A model generated the notes under the pieces. It had not been told where the DNA came from, did no database searches, and worked only from the letters and a program-made list of their open reading frames with translations. Source: Candidatus Methylomirabilota bacterium (GTDB lineage Bacteria > Methylomirabilota > Methylomirabilia > Methylomirabilales > JACQHM01). Taken from it: 13,393 nt of DNA. The first letter of the stretch is position 1. Each line of letters opens with the position of its first letter. The stretch spans positions 1 to 13,393 of the forward strand of contig JACQHM010000094.1 of assembly GCA_016199025.1 (NCBI GenBank). The letters are read 5' to 3'. Position numbers and translations under genes: made by a program. Shown one piece after another: positions 1-7,232 of this stretch.

Positions 1-900
1 AAATGGTGGCCCTCGCGGTGGGGTCCTGGCGATGAGGCCGGTGCCTCCAACTGGATGACCCCGGCGAAGGTCTTGGAGGCCGTCAAACTCATCACCACGG
101 GGAAGGTCTATCGGGTGGGCAAGGTCTATGAAGCCGGGATGCCCCTGTTTGGCCAGCGGGTGTTCTCGCTCCGGATCCCGGCGACGCCCACTGGGGGCCC
201 CTTCGGGAAGAACAAGCTGATCTACCATGATGAGTTCCTCTCGACCGAGATCGGGCAGGTCGGCACCCAGTTCGACGGCCTGGGCCACATCGGCGTCCAG
301 GTCGGGGCCCCGGGGGACATGAAGGAGATGCGGTTCTACAACGGCTTCACCGAGGCCGAGATGGCCTCCCCCTATGGGTTGCAGAAGCTCGGGGTCGAAA
401 ACGTGAAGCCCTTCTTCACCCGGGGCATCCTGATTGACGTGGCCGGCTCCAAAGGCCGGATGCTGGACAAGGGGGAGGAGATCACCCTGGCCGATGTCCG
501 GGGGGCCTTGGCCAAGGAGGGGCTCTCTGAGGCCAGCATCAGGCCGGGGGATGCGGTCCTCTTCAACACCGGCTGGGGAAGCCTCTGGAAGGTGGATAAC
601 GCCCGCTTCAACAGCGGCCAGCCGGGGATCGGGCTGGAGGTGGCCCGGTGGCTCGTTGAGAAGCAGATCGCCTATGTGGGGTCCGACACGTGGGCGACAG
701 AGGTGGTGCCCAACCCGAACCCTGACCTGGCCTTCGTCGTGCACAATGAGCTGATTACCAGGAACGGGATCAACAACCACGAGAACCTGAACTTCGACGA
801 GCTGATCCGGGACAGGGTCTACGAGTTTGCCTACATCTTTGTCCCGGTCCCGATCAAGGGCGCGACCGGCTCGCCGGGGAGCCCCATCGCGGTCAAGTAG
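1..900 (+). CDS. Cyclase-family metal-dependent hydrolase, 5' truncated
   Basis: This is the C-terminal part of a cyclase family protein (PF04199; the family includes kynurenine formamidase and related amide or lactone hydrolases). The frame is open from base 1 and its first residues (KWWPSRWGPGDEAGASNW) fit the conserved family N-terminus, so the true start lies upstream and the ATG at 55 is internal. The family metal-binding motif HxGTHxDxxxH is recognisable at 256-288, but both first histidines are glutamines: Q-V-G-T-Q-F-D-G-L-G-H. The Asp and last His are kept. Further family blocks are GDAVLFNTGW near 547-576 and YVGSDTWATE near 673-702. No signal peptide is visible in the part present. 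A strong terminator follows, so it is not co-transcribed with the next gene. Family assignment is secure; the substrate cannot be named, and the Gln substitutions warn against calling it kynurenine formamidase. Confidence 0.88.
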   Translation, partial: KWWPSRWGPGDEAGASNWMTPAKVLEAVKLITTGKVYRVGKVYEAGMPLFGQRVFSLRIPATPTGGPFGKNKLIYHDEFLSTEIGQVGTQFDGLGHIGVQVGAPGDMKEMRFYNGFTEAEMASPYGLQKLGVENVKPFFTRGILIDVAGSKGRMLDKGEEITLADVRGALAKEGLSEASIRPGDAVLFNTGWGSLWKVDNARFNSGQPGIGLEVARWLVEKQIAYVGSDTWATEVVPNPNPDLAFVVHNELITRNGINNHENLNFDELIRDRVYEFAYIFVPVPIKGATGSPGSPIAVK

Positions 901-933
901 AAAGCGCTCCACGGTAAGAGAACAGGGCTGGGG

Positions 934-966
934 GAGGGCAGTCCGCTTACCGGACTGCCCTCTTTT
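934..966 (+). terminator. Rho-independent terminator after the cyclase gene
   Basis: A perfect 12-bp GC-rich stem (934-945 GAGGGCAGTCCG pairs with 951-962) has a 5-nt loop (CTTAC) and is followed directly by TTTT at 963-966. It lies 34 bp after the cyclase stop and before the promoter of the next gene, so it separates the two transcription units. Confidence 0.92.
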
Positions 967-1014
967 ATCGGGAAGTAGAGGCCACTTCTTCACCAGGGTG
1001 CTGGTTGTTTTTCG

Positions 1015-1044
1015 TTGACACACTGGTGCTAGGAGGAATATATT
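1015..1044 (+). promoter_or_regulatory. Sigma70-type promoter of the SMP-30 family gene
   Basis: A consensus -35 TTGACA (1015-1020) and a -10 TATATT (1039-1044) are separated by 18 bp, predicting a transcript start near 1051 and a leader of about 95 nt. It lies downstream of the terminator and upstream of the start codon at 1146. It does not carry the 19-bp GGTCTATT element found at the promoters near 7950 and 10490. Confidence 0.65.
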
Positions 1045-1145
1045 GCTATTGCTTCGCCCCTGTGTCAGGAAGGGAGGTGGTATCGGGGAACGTTGGCACT
1101 TCCCAATGGTATCGAAGTGGATCTTGGGAGAGGAGGGAAGAACCG

Positions 1146-2210
1146 ATGGATATGAACAGACGTGAATTCTTGACCACGGCCGCCGCCGCTGCCGCGACCG
1201 CGGCCCTCGCGCCCGTCGCAGAGGCCATCGAAAGGGATTGGACCGGTCAGAAGCCTGTCCGGTATCCCGATCCGGACCTCGTCGTCCTTGACAAGCGTTT
1301 TGCCAAGTACAAGCTGGGCAACACGCCGATCCTTCGACTGCACACCGGGATGATGTGGGCGGAAGGCCCCGCCTGGAACGGGGTCGGCCGCTATCTCCTC
1401 TGGAGCGACATTCCGAACAACGTGCAGTTGCGCTGGCTGGAGGAGGACGGCCATGTCAGCGTCTTCCGCAACCCCTCCGGCAACAGCAACGGCAATACCT
1501 TCGACTGGGAAGGCCGGCAAATCGCCTGCGAGCACGGCAACCGGCGCGTGACCCGCTACGAGTACGACGGGAGCATCACCGTGCTGGCCGACACATGGCA
1601 GGGCAAACCGCTGAACGCGCCGAACGACGTCGTGGTCCATCCGAACGATGGCGGGATCTGGTTCACCGATCCGGGTTACGGGAGCCTCATGAATTACGAG
1701 GGCAAGAAGGGCCCGCTCCATCTGAAGGAAGCCATTTACCGGATCGATGCCAAGACCGGGAAGATGGACATCGTGACCGACGAAATCTACAAACCCAACG
1801 GGCTCTGCTTCTCCCCGGACTACAAAAAGCTGTACGTCGCCGACACCGGGGCGTCCCATTATCCGGAAGCGCCCAAAAATATTAAGGTCTGGGACGTCGT
1901 GGACGGCACCAGGTTGCGGAATGGCCGGGAATTCGCCTCGATGCACCTGGAAGGGAAAGGGGCCGGCTTCGCCGACGGCATCCGCGCGGACGTTGACGGC
2001 AACATCTGGGCCGGCATGGGCTGGGTTGGTGACGGTTACGACGGCGTGCACATCTTCGCGCCCGATGGCACCCGGATCGGCATGATCCCGATGCCGGAGA
2101 TCATCTCCAACCTGTGCTTCGGTGGGACGAAGCGGAACCGGTTGCTCATGACCGGCAGTCAGTCCCTCTACGCCGTCTATGTGGAGACCCAGGGGGCCCA
2201 TATCACGTAA
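1146..2210 (+). CDS. Tat-exported SMP-30/gluconolactonase-family protein
   Basis: A 354-aa six-bladed propeller enzyme of the SMP-30/gluconolactonase/LRE family (PF08450), which usually hydrolyses sugar lactones or similar esters with one divalent metal. The ATG at 1146 is chosen because AGGAGG (1131-1136) precedes it by 9 nt and because it puts a Tat signal at the N-terminus: NRREFL at residues 4-9, then an Ala-rich stretch ending near APVAEA (22-27). The enzyme should therefore act in the periplasm. Family positions seen: E73 in AEGPAW, N160/D161 in NAPNDVVVHP, N218 in KPNG, and D277 in FADGIRADVDGNIW; E73, N218 and D277 are the likely metal ligands. It has its own promoter. It is next to another hydrolase of small-molecule catabolism, but the terminator between them argues against one operon. 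The substrate is not determinable. Confidence 0.88.
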   Translation: MDMNRREFLTTAAAAAATAALAPVAEAIERDWTGQKPVRYPDPDLVVLDKRFAKYKLGNTPILRLHTGMMWAEGPAWNGVGRYLLWSDIPNNVQLRWLEEDGHVSVFRNPSGNSNGNTFDWEGRQIACEHGNRRVTRYEYDGSITVLADTWQGKPLNAPNDVVVHPNDGGIWFTDPGYGSLMNYEGKKGPLHLKEAIYRIDAKTGKMDIVTDEIYKPNGLCFSPDYKKLYVADTGASHYPEAPKNIKVWDVVDGTRLRNGREFASMHLEGKGAGFADGIRADVDGNIWAGMGWVGDGYDGVHIFAPDGTRIGMIPMPEIISNLCFGGTKRNRLLMTGSQSLYAVYVETQGAHIT

Positions 2211-2227
2211 CACGATCACCGTCTCAT

Positions 2228-2275
2228 ACCCTCTCCCAACCCTCCCCCTTGAAGGGGGAGGGGAAGGGTGAGGGT
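2228..2275. repeat. Long GC-rich palindrome (dispersed intergenic type)
   Basis: The inner stem CCCTCCCCC (2240-2248) pairs with GGGGGAGGG (2254-2262) around TTGAA. The outer stem 2228-2237 pairs with 2266-2275 at 9 of 10 positions, giving a near-continuous 48-nt hairpin starting 18 bp after the SMP-30 stop. Purine/pyrimidine palindromes of this CCCTCTCCC...GGGTGAGGG type are familiar as multicopy intergenic repeats in GC-rich bacteria. Here it could also act as a transcript end or stabiliser for the SMP-30 gene, though no T-run follows. Confidence 0.7.
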
Positions 2276-2286
2276 GGAGTTCGCAA

Positions 2287-2336
2287 AGGGCCCGCGTTGC
2301 TTGCGGCTGTTCGGCCGCTGATGCAGCGTGGGCCCT
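2287..2336. repeat. Second intergenic hairpin
   Basis: The arm AGGGCCCGCGTTGC (2287-2300) pairs with 2323-2336 at 12 of 14 positions, and an inner stem GCGGC (2303-2307) pairs with GCCGC (2314-2318). It lies between the first palindrome and the MITE-like element in the convergent gap. No T-tract follows. Its role is unknown; it may contribute to termination. Confidence 0.5.
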
Positions 2337-2360
2337 GAAACTTGGTCCAGGGTTCACTTA

Positions 2361-2461
2361 GAGCCTATTCCAAAACTGTAGGGGAGCCGCTCTGCCGGCT
2401 CCCGAATCGGGCGGCCGCAGAGGGCCGCCCCTACCCCCCATTCGAGTTTTGGGAGAGGTTC
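2361..2461. mobile_element. MITE-like element with 17-bp inverted ends
   Basis: The terminal inverted repeats are 2361-2377 (GAGCCTATTCCAAAACT) and 2445-2461, matching at 14 of 17 positions. They are flanked by TTA at 2358-2360 and TTA at 2462-2464, consistent with a 3-bp target duplication. Inside are two tight hairpins: 2382-2389/2396-2403 (GGGAGCCG/CGGCTCCC) and 2409-2416/2423-2430 (GGGCGGCC/GGCCGCCC). GTAGGGG (2378-2384) is also complementary to CCCCTAC (2428-2434). There is no coding capacity, so any movement would need a transposase elsewhere. End sequence and TNA target recall the IS1031 group of the IS5 family; that link is inference. The right TTA is the stop codon of the lipoprotein gene on the minus strand. 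Confidence 0.62.
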
Positions 2462-2947
2462 TTAATCCCCGACTCCCGAAAACTGAGGGGGAGGAAGGGC
2501 TGCCCAGGAGGGCCAGGCTTTGAGATCGCGGGCCTCCAGGTAGGGGAGCACTTCGCCGCCCCGCTCCTTGGCCCCCCAGACCTCGCCAATGACCGTGAGG
2601 AGACCCCCCACCTCTGGGAGGGGTCGCTGGAGGTGAGCCGGCACCCGCACGAGGAAGCGGCCTTGTGATGGCTGGAAGAAGCGGGGCAGGGCAGTCGCGC
2701 TGAGAGGGCGCTGGAGGATCTCCAGCTCCATGGCCCCATACCCACGGATGGTGCGGAGCAGCTCGCCGCCTACCAGCACGAGCCGTCCCTGGTAAGCATC
2801 AGGAGTTCGCAGGAGTTGAGCAAAACTCACCGTGGGATCAACCTGCTCCATCAACGCTCTGGGGAAGGTCGAGGCACAGGAGGAGAGCAGGACCAGGAGA
2901 CTGACGAGGAGCGCCCCGCGCCTGAACTGTGCCGGTCGGTACGCCAT
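2462..2947 (-). CDS. Slp-family outer-membrane lipoprotein
   Basis: A 161-aa lipoprotein resembling the Slp/YeaY family (PF03843). The signal peptide has a basic n-region (RPAQFRR), a hydrophobic core (ALLVSLLVLL) and a lipobox L21-S-S-C24; Ala at +2 fits outer-membrane sorting. The mature part carries family-like blocks: VSFAQLLRTPDAYQGRLVLVGG, GAMELEILQRPLS, SQGRFLVRVP, LLTVIGEVWGAKE and LPYLEARDLKAWP. The start at 2947 is chosen because GGGAGGG lies 6 nt upstream and it gives a compact signal peptide. An alternative ATG at 2983 overlaps the nadB stop as ATGA and would add 12 residues. This is the last gene of the minus-strand operon. Its stop codon TAA (2464-2462) is one copy of the target duplication of the adjacent MITE-like element. 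E. coli Slp is a starvation/stationary-phase lipoprotein; the role here is unknown. Confidence 0.82.
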   Translation of the reverse strand: MAYRPAQFRRGALLVSLLVLLSSCASTFPRALMEQVDPTVSFAQLLRTPDAYQGRLVLVGGELLRTIRGYGAMELEILQRPLSATALPRFFQPSQGRFLVRVPAHLQRPLPEVGGLLTVIGEVWGAKERGGEVLPYLEARDLKAWPSWAALPPPQFSGVGD

Positions 2948-2979
2948 TTTCGACCCTCCCATCAGGGCAACCACGAGGT

Positions 2980-4572
2980 TCATTGAAGCGTCGAGAGTAT
3001 CACCTTTCTTTCATCTTCCCTGTAATGACACCCCCGACTCCATTTACTCCGGCAGGCGTGAGTGGTCACGAGGAGTGTCGTCTGAATGGCGTTACGCATC
3101 CCGATCAACTCGTCAGAAAGCTTTGTCCGCCTATAGATTTCTTCAACCGGAATGGCCATCAGTGAGAGCTCTCGCCGTGCCCTCTCGAGTTTCTCTTTTG
3201 ATCTCACCATCCCAACCCATTCCCACATGATATCCTTAAGTCTTTGGAAGTACTGAGCAAATCCTTTGGGGAGCTGGTCTTCTTCCACATCGCTCTCATC
3301 CCAGTCCGGGATCTGCCACAAGGCCAAGTCCTCCTTCACGAAGGTCCCACTGATGTGCTTGGCTGCGCGAACACCCCAGACGAGCCCTTCGAGGAGCGAG
3401 GTTGAGGCAAGGCGGTTGGCCCCATGGAGCCCGGTACAGGAACACTCACCCACGGCGTACAGGTTCTCAAGGTTCGTCCGCCCGAACTCGTCAGCCCGGA
3501 TTCCTCCACAGAGGTAGTGAGCGGCCGGTGCAACGGGGATGGGGTCTTTGCGAATATCAATGCCGAACGAGAGGCACTTCTCGAAAATCGTCGGGAAGCG
3601 CTTCTCCAGCGTCACACCCTTTTGAACGATCGGACGTAAGTCCATCCATACGTGGGGAATTCCCTGAAGCTCTATCTCTTTGAGGATCGCCCGAGCCACT
3701 TCGTCTCGGGGGGCAAGTTCCTTGTGATTGGGGAGGTAGCGCCCTATGAACGGCTCGCCCTGTTGATTCACGAGGATTCCACCCTCCCCGCGCACCGCCT
3801 CTGAAATGAGAAACGGCTCGCACCCCTCTTTCCGGAACGCCGTCGGATGGAACTGCATGTACTCCATGTTGATGACGTGCGCCCCCGCCCGTTCAGCCAT
3901 GGCAATGCCATCGCCTCGAGCACCATCGGGGTTCGTGGTGTAACGCCAGAGTGTTCCGATCCCACCCGTCGCAATGACGGTTCGTGAAGCGAGGAAAGTC
4001 CTCACCACGCCACTTTTTCGGTCCAACGCATAAGCCCCAAAAATCTTGGTTGGGTCGTACATCGCACCCCGCTTCTTTGCATGATGAGTGGTGGAGATCA
4101 GATCGATGGCCGTATGAGCCGTGAGGATCCGAATGTTCGGGTGGGCATTGAGTTCCCGCGTGAGCGCCTTCTCGATGGCCCAACCGGTTCTATCAGCCAC
4201 ATGGATGATGCGTGGCCGCGAGTGGGCCGCCTCTACTGTCCTGTGAATGCGACCCTGGGCATCGACATCAAAGGGCACCTGGAGCCTCTTGATCAAAAAG
4301 AGCTCAACGAGGGAAGGGCCCTCCTCAGCGAGCATTTCGATGGCCTTCAGATTCCCCACCTCATCCCCTGCCACGTCAATGTCGTGTTCAAGGAGGGTCG
4401 GTGAATCCTCGTCGCCCTCCCAAATAATGCCTCCTTGGGCGTAGCGGGTATTGGATTCTTCTGGATCTTCGGCACGGTTCAGCACAATCACCGAGAGCCC
4501 GGCGTCGGCGGCGATGAGCGCCGTTGACGCACCGGCAATCCCGGATCCGATCACGAGAACGTCACTCGTCAT
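2980..4572 (-). CDS. nadB: L-aspartate oxidase NadB
   Basis: A 530-aa FAD flavoprotein that oxidises L-aspartate to iminoaspartate, the first step of de novo NAD synthesis, in the cytoplasm. Visible in order: the dinucleotide-binding GSGIAG (9-14), the flavin loop SNTRYAQGGI (40-49, without the His that carries covalent FAD in SdhA/FrdA), HSRPRIIHVADRTG, MQFHPTAF (H242), SEAVRGEGG, APRDEVARAI (R289), PAAHYLCGG (H352) and GECSCTGLHGANRLASTSLLEG (R387). The four residues correspond to E. coli H244, R290, H351 and R386, supporting NadB over a fumarate reductase subunit. The start at 4572 has GGAG 6 nt upstream; the ATG at 4584 would add MEIR. It lies 17 bp after the HEAT gene, within an export-type operon, with no nadA or nadC in the window. 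The stop overlaps a possible slp start as ATGA. Confidence 0.93.
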   Translation of the reverse strand: MTSDVLVIGSGIAGASTALIAADAGLSVIVLNRAEDPEESNTRYAQGGIIWEGDEDSPTLLEHDIDVAGDEVGNLKAIEMLAEEGPSLVELFLIKRLQVPFDVDAQGRIHRTVEAAHSRPRIIHVADRTGWAIEKALTRELNAHPNIRILTAHTAIDLISTTHHAKKRGAMYDPTKIFGAYALDRKSGVVRTFLASRTVIATGGIGTLWRYTTNPDGARGDGIAMAERAGAHVINMEYMQFHPTAFRKEGCEPFLISEAVRGEGGILVNQQGEPFIGRYLPNHKELAPRDEVARAILKEIELQGIPHVWMDLRPIVQKGVTLEKRFPTIFEKCLSFGIDIRKDPIPVAPAAHYLCGGIRADEFGRTNLENLYAVGECSCTGLHGANRLASTSLLEGLVWGVRAAKHISGTFVKEDLALWQIPDWDESDVEEDQLPKGFAQYFQRLKDIMWEWVGMVRSKEKLERARRELSLMAIPVEEIYRRTKLSDELIGMRNAIQTTLLVTTHACRSKWSRGCHYREDERKVILSTLQ

Positions 4573-4589
4573 CCGGATCTCCATGGTGG

Positions 4590-5345
4590 TTATGAACCCT
4601 TCTGCCGTTCTTCAATCTGTGAAATGGCCTGCTCCGCCCTGAGTCTCAAGACGAAATAATCCAACGGGGCGGTCGAATCCTCAGCTTTAGAGGCTTCCGT
4701 CCCCTGACCTTCCCATTCGGCCACCTTTGATCGGAGGAAGGCCAGGGCCTGAGCATTCCCCCCGATAGCCAATACCTCCAAGGCCCCCACCATCAACTGA
4801 TGATCCTCACATCGGTCTAGAATTTCCAGGAGGTGCTCGGTTAATCTCGGGTCACCCAGGGCATTCAGGAGAGAGGGGACTTCCGACTTTTTCTGCTGAT
4901 CGAGCCGGTCATACCTTTCCCAGATCCGATCCGCTATCCTTGTGGGCCCGATCTTTGCCAGGGCATGGGCGATGGCTAAACGGGTCTGGAATTCAAATGA
5001 CCGGACCCCAAAGGAGCCAAAGGCAACCCTCTTGAGCACTTCGGACAACATGTCCTCGAGGAGGGGGACCGAGTCAGCGTCCTTTAAGTCGGCGAGGTAT
5101 CCTGCGGCCCTCCGTTGGACCAAGGGATCAGGGCCCGACTTCAAGGCCTCCCTGATGGCGGGCAGGGCCGTTCTTCCCTGAGTCTCATAAAGGATCCGGA
5201 GGTCGTATAATGGTTTGTTGAACCGTTCATCGCCTGGGCCATAGCCTGCCCAGCACGCAGGACACCCCTCGGCGAGGCTTCCCAGCCCATGCCAAAAGAA
5301 AGGAACCAATACGAGCAGCCAAAGAGATTTCCTCGTCTTGGCCAT
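4590..5345 (-). CDS. Exported HEAT-repeat protein with CPAC motif
   Basis: A 251-aa protein. It starts with a basic n-region (MAKTRK) and a hydrophobic segment (LWLLVLVPFFWHGLGSLA), a likely signal peptide ending near residue 26, followed at once by G-C28-P-A-C31-W. The remainder is helical and HEAT-like: TALPAIREALKSGPDPLVQRRAAGYLADLKDADSVPLLE (two repeats), TRLAIAHALAKIGP, PSLLNALGDPRLTEHLLEIL, and MVGALEVLAIGGNAQALAFLR. HEAT repeats normally serve as protein-binding scaffolds. The start at 5345 is chosen because its ATG overlaps the upstream stop (TGATG), implying translational coupling, with AGGAAAGG just before it. The CXXC lies right after the predicted cleavage site and could be redox-active or bind metal; it lacks the His of a c-type haem site. 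No specific function can be assigned. Confidence 0.72.
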   Translation of the reverse strand: MAKTRKSLWLLVLVPFFWHGLGSLAEGCPACWAGYGPGDERFNKPLYDLRILYETQGRTALPAIREALKSGPDPLVQRRAAGYLADLKDADSVPLLEDMLSEVLKRVAFGSFGVRSFEFQTRLAIAHALAKIGPTRIADRIWERYDRLDQQKKSEVPSLLNALGDPRLTEHLLEILDRCEDHQLMVGALEVLAIGGNAQALAFLRSKVAEWEGQGTEASKAEDSTAPLDYFVLRLRAEQAISQIEERQKGS

Positions 5346-5923
5346 CACCTTTCCTTTTCTGCAACCAGTTCGCACCGTTCACCCTCCATGCGGTAGATGA
5401 ATCCCTCCTCGGGAGCAGGATCCACCTTGAACTTCCCAATGCAAGCGACCGGGTCGAGACGGTAAAAGGTCGTGGGCTTTGCCATTTCCACGAAGATATA
5501 CTGATTGTATTGCGGGCGCGGCCCATAGCAACAGGTTTGAGTGCTGCGAAGGAGGCAAAAATACTGAATGGACGCTCCTTCCTGTAAGGGATACATGAAC
5601 CCGATGATGCGGACCCTGTGGCCGTCCAATCTCTTGACAGTCTCGGGAGGTGGTGAATTGCCCTTAAGCTCGTAGGGCCAGGTCATCAGGGTTGAAAAGG
5701 TCAGCGAAAGCTCTTTGCCGGGGTCTTCGACGATGGTGCTCTCCTCGATGCCGATGGTTTGATGCCCCGTGGGACCTCTCTCTTCGATCACCCGCACCTT
5801 AGTCCCTTTACCCTCCTCCTTTTTGTCTGTCTTCTTTTGCGCCAGAGAGACGTTCCAAAGGCCCTCACCCAGGCCGATGAGCGCCACGCTCAGAATCATC
5901 GCGACACAAGACTTCGTTTTCAT
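5345..5923 (-). CDS. DUF3299 domain periplasmic protein
   Basis: A 192-aa exported protein with a signal peptide (MKTKSCVAMILSVALIGLGEG...VSLAQ, ending near residue 29), a charged Lys/Glu linker (30-50), and a C-terminal DUF3299-like domain (PF11736). Diagnostic blocks: W82PYELKG, VKRLDGHRVRIIGFMYPLQEG (97-116), then LLRSTQTCCYGPRPQYNQYIFVEM with a Cys pair C131-C132 and the proline/asparagine stretch typical of the family. DUF3299 genes commonly sit with MacB-like ABC transporter genes, as in the Vibrio zinc-regulated zrg cluster (recalled, not checked), and this arrangement is seen here. The start at 5923 has GAGG 8 nt upstream; the longer frame to 6076 would bury the signal peptide. It lies 44 bp after the permease and overlaps the HEAT gene by one base. 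A metal- or redox-related periplasmic partner of the transporter is plausible but unproven. Confidence 0.78.
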   Translation of the reverse strand: MKTKSCVAMILSVALIGLGEGLWNVSLAQKKTDKKEEGKGTKVRVIEERGPTGHQTIGIEESTIVEDPGKELSLTFSTLMTWPYELKGNSPPPETVKRLDGHRVRIIGFMYPLQEGASIQYFCLLRSTQTCCYGPRPQYNQYIFVEMAKPTTFYRLDPVACIGKFKVDPAPEEGFIYRMEGERCELVAEKER

Positions 5924-5967
5924 CGTTCTTCCCTCATTTCCTTCTCTTGCTTCTCCCAGGCTTCCGG

Positions 5968-7218
5968 TCAGGAGATGGGTGAAAGGTTCTTCAGGACTCC
6001 CAGGCGATAGGCCTGAACCCCTGGGAAGAGACCGGCCATGAACCCTAACAGGACTACCCCCGGAAGCACCAACCAATCAGCCAAACAGACGTAATGGGCT
6101 GTGAATCCTACCCCTGTCTCCGCCTTGATAAAGTGGGCTCCCATTCCGATCAACCCGTGCCCCACCACCAGGCCCAAGAACCCCCCCAAGAGACTAATGA
6201 TCAGGGCCTCAAAAATGACCAGACCCATGACGGTCTTCCGGGTCGCCCCCAACGCACGAAACAAGGCCAAATCCCGCCTTCGTTCCCTCAAGGCGGAGAG
6301 CAAGGAAAAGAAGAGGAACAGGACAGAAAGCCCCGTCAGGATGACCGCAATGGCCATCAGGACCCGGTCCACCCAGCCGATGATGTGAAAGAGGCGGGGC
6401 ATGACCTCATTGGGAATGACGATCTGACTCCGGTCCGACTGATTGATGGAAAATTTTAAATCCTGAATCCCAGGATGCAAAGCCCCTCCCCGGATCCGCT
6501 TGATCTTGATGTAGGCCCCGCTGATCTCCCGGTATTCCTCCACTTCTGCCATGATCACCGTCTCTTGGGGATGCCCTGCAAGACCGTAGAAGGTCTCCAA
6601 CGGAATATAAATCGCTCGATCATGCGGTGTTCCCGTCGGAGCAAGGATGCCCACAAACCGGAGCCTGTCCTTCTCATGAGCGGGACCGCCCTCCTGAACC
6701 CCACAAACGGGGCTGAACTCATCACCAAGCTTCAGCCCCAGGCTCTTCGCAGCCACCCATCCTGCCACCGCCTCATTGGGGGCCCTGAACGGACGCCCCC
6801 GTCCCCCTTCTTGTTCGGAGAAGGAGAACCGTTTGCCTGGGAGATACTCAAACTCCGTCAGAAATCGTGGATCAATCGCATTGACCCTGAACCCCCGGTA
6901 GGAATGGCCTACAACGAAAGGGATTGCCTGGGCAACGAGGGGATCCCTTTCCACCTCTTTGAAGTACGTCCACGGGATCTTCCCGGGCATATCCTCCAGA
7001 TGGTAAAGGGCGTTCAAGACGATCTGAAGAGGGGACCCTTTGGGCCCCAAGATGGCATCCACCCCAAGTCCCACCTGGGTGAACGTCTGATGAGTCTGTT
7101 CCTTAAACGAGTACACCGCTACCAAGAGGGCAATCCCCATCGCGATGCTGATGGCCGCCAGGCCAGTGGAAAAGCGATGATGTTTCAGGCTCCTAAGCAC
7201 AATCCTCCAAAAACTCAT
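5968..7218 (-). CDS. MacB/FtsX-type ABC transporter permease
   Basis: A 416-aa membrane protein with the type VII (MacB-like) layout: one N-terminal membrane helix (about 17-38, TGLAAISIAMGIALLVAV), a large periplasmic domain (about 40-280), then three C-terminal helices near 284-310 (MAIAVILTGLSVLFLFFSLL), 335-358 (GLVIFEALIISLLGGFLGLV) and 385-405 (LVLPGVVLLGFMAGLFPGV). The segment ALRERRRDLALFRALGATRK between helices 2 and 3 is the classic cytoplasmic FtsX motif contacting the ATPase. MacB-type pairs do not move substrate through a channel; they couple ATP hydrolysis to periplasmic motion. The gene follows the ATPase by 14 bp with only a weak GGGGG as SD, so coupling is likely. There is no MacA-like adaptor; DUF3299 takes that position in the operon. 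Confidence 0.88.
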   Translation of the reverse strand: MSFWRIVLRSLKHHRFSTGLAAISIAMGIALLVAVYSFKEQTHQTFTQVGLGVDAILGPKGSPLQIVLNALYHLEDMPGKIPWTYFKEVERDPLVAQAIPFVVGHSYRGFRVNAIDPRFLTEFEYLPGKRFSFSEQEGGRGRPFRAPNEAVAGWVAAKSLGLKLGDEFSPVCGVQEGGPAHEKDRLRFVGILAPTGTPHDRAIYIPLETFYGLAGHPQETVIMAEVEEYREISGAYIKIKRIRGGALHPGIQDLKFSINQSDRSQIVIPNEVMPRLFHIIGWVDRVLMAIAVILTGLSVLFLFFSLLSALRERRRDLALFRALGATRKTVMGLVIFEALIISLLGGFLGLVVGHGLIGMGAHFIKAETGVGFTAHYVCLADWLVLPGVVLLGFMAGLFPGVQAYRLGVLKNLSPIS

Positions 7219-7232
7219 GGCCGGCCCCCGCT

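Noticed and set aside
1005..1145. N-terminal extension of the SMP-30 protein from the upstream ATG at 1005
   Set aside because: It would run through the promoter and the AGGAGG site, and would displace the Tat signal from the N-terminus.
1131..1148. Similar GAGGGAAGAAC leader before the SMP-30 ATG and the DUF3299 ATG
   Set aside because: The match is limited to the Shine-Dalgarno region and is best explained by ribosome-binding constraints.
1065..2357. A 430-codon open frame on the minus strand
   Set aside because: It is antisense to the clearly homologous SMP-30 gene and rich in Gly, Val, His and Asp as expected for a GC-rich shadow frame. It shows no domain and crosses the promoter and the intergenic palindrome.
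2342..2668. A 108-codon plus-strand frame across the MITE-like element
   Set aside because: It joins repeat sequence to the antisense of the lipoprotein gene and has no homology or SD.
5924..6076. N-terminal extension of the DUF3299 protein
   Set aside because: It overlaps the permease 3' end and would place the signal peptide at residue 52; the ATG at 5923 has its own GAGG.
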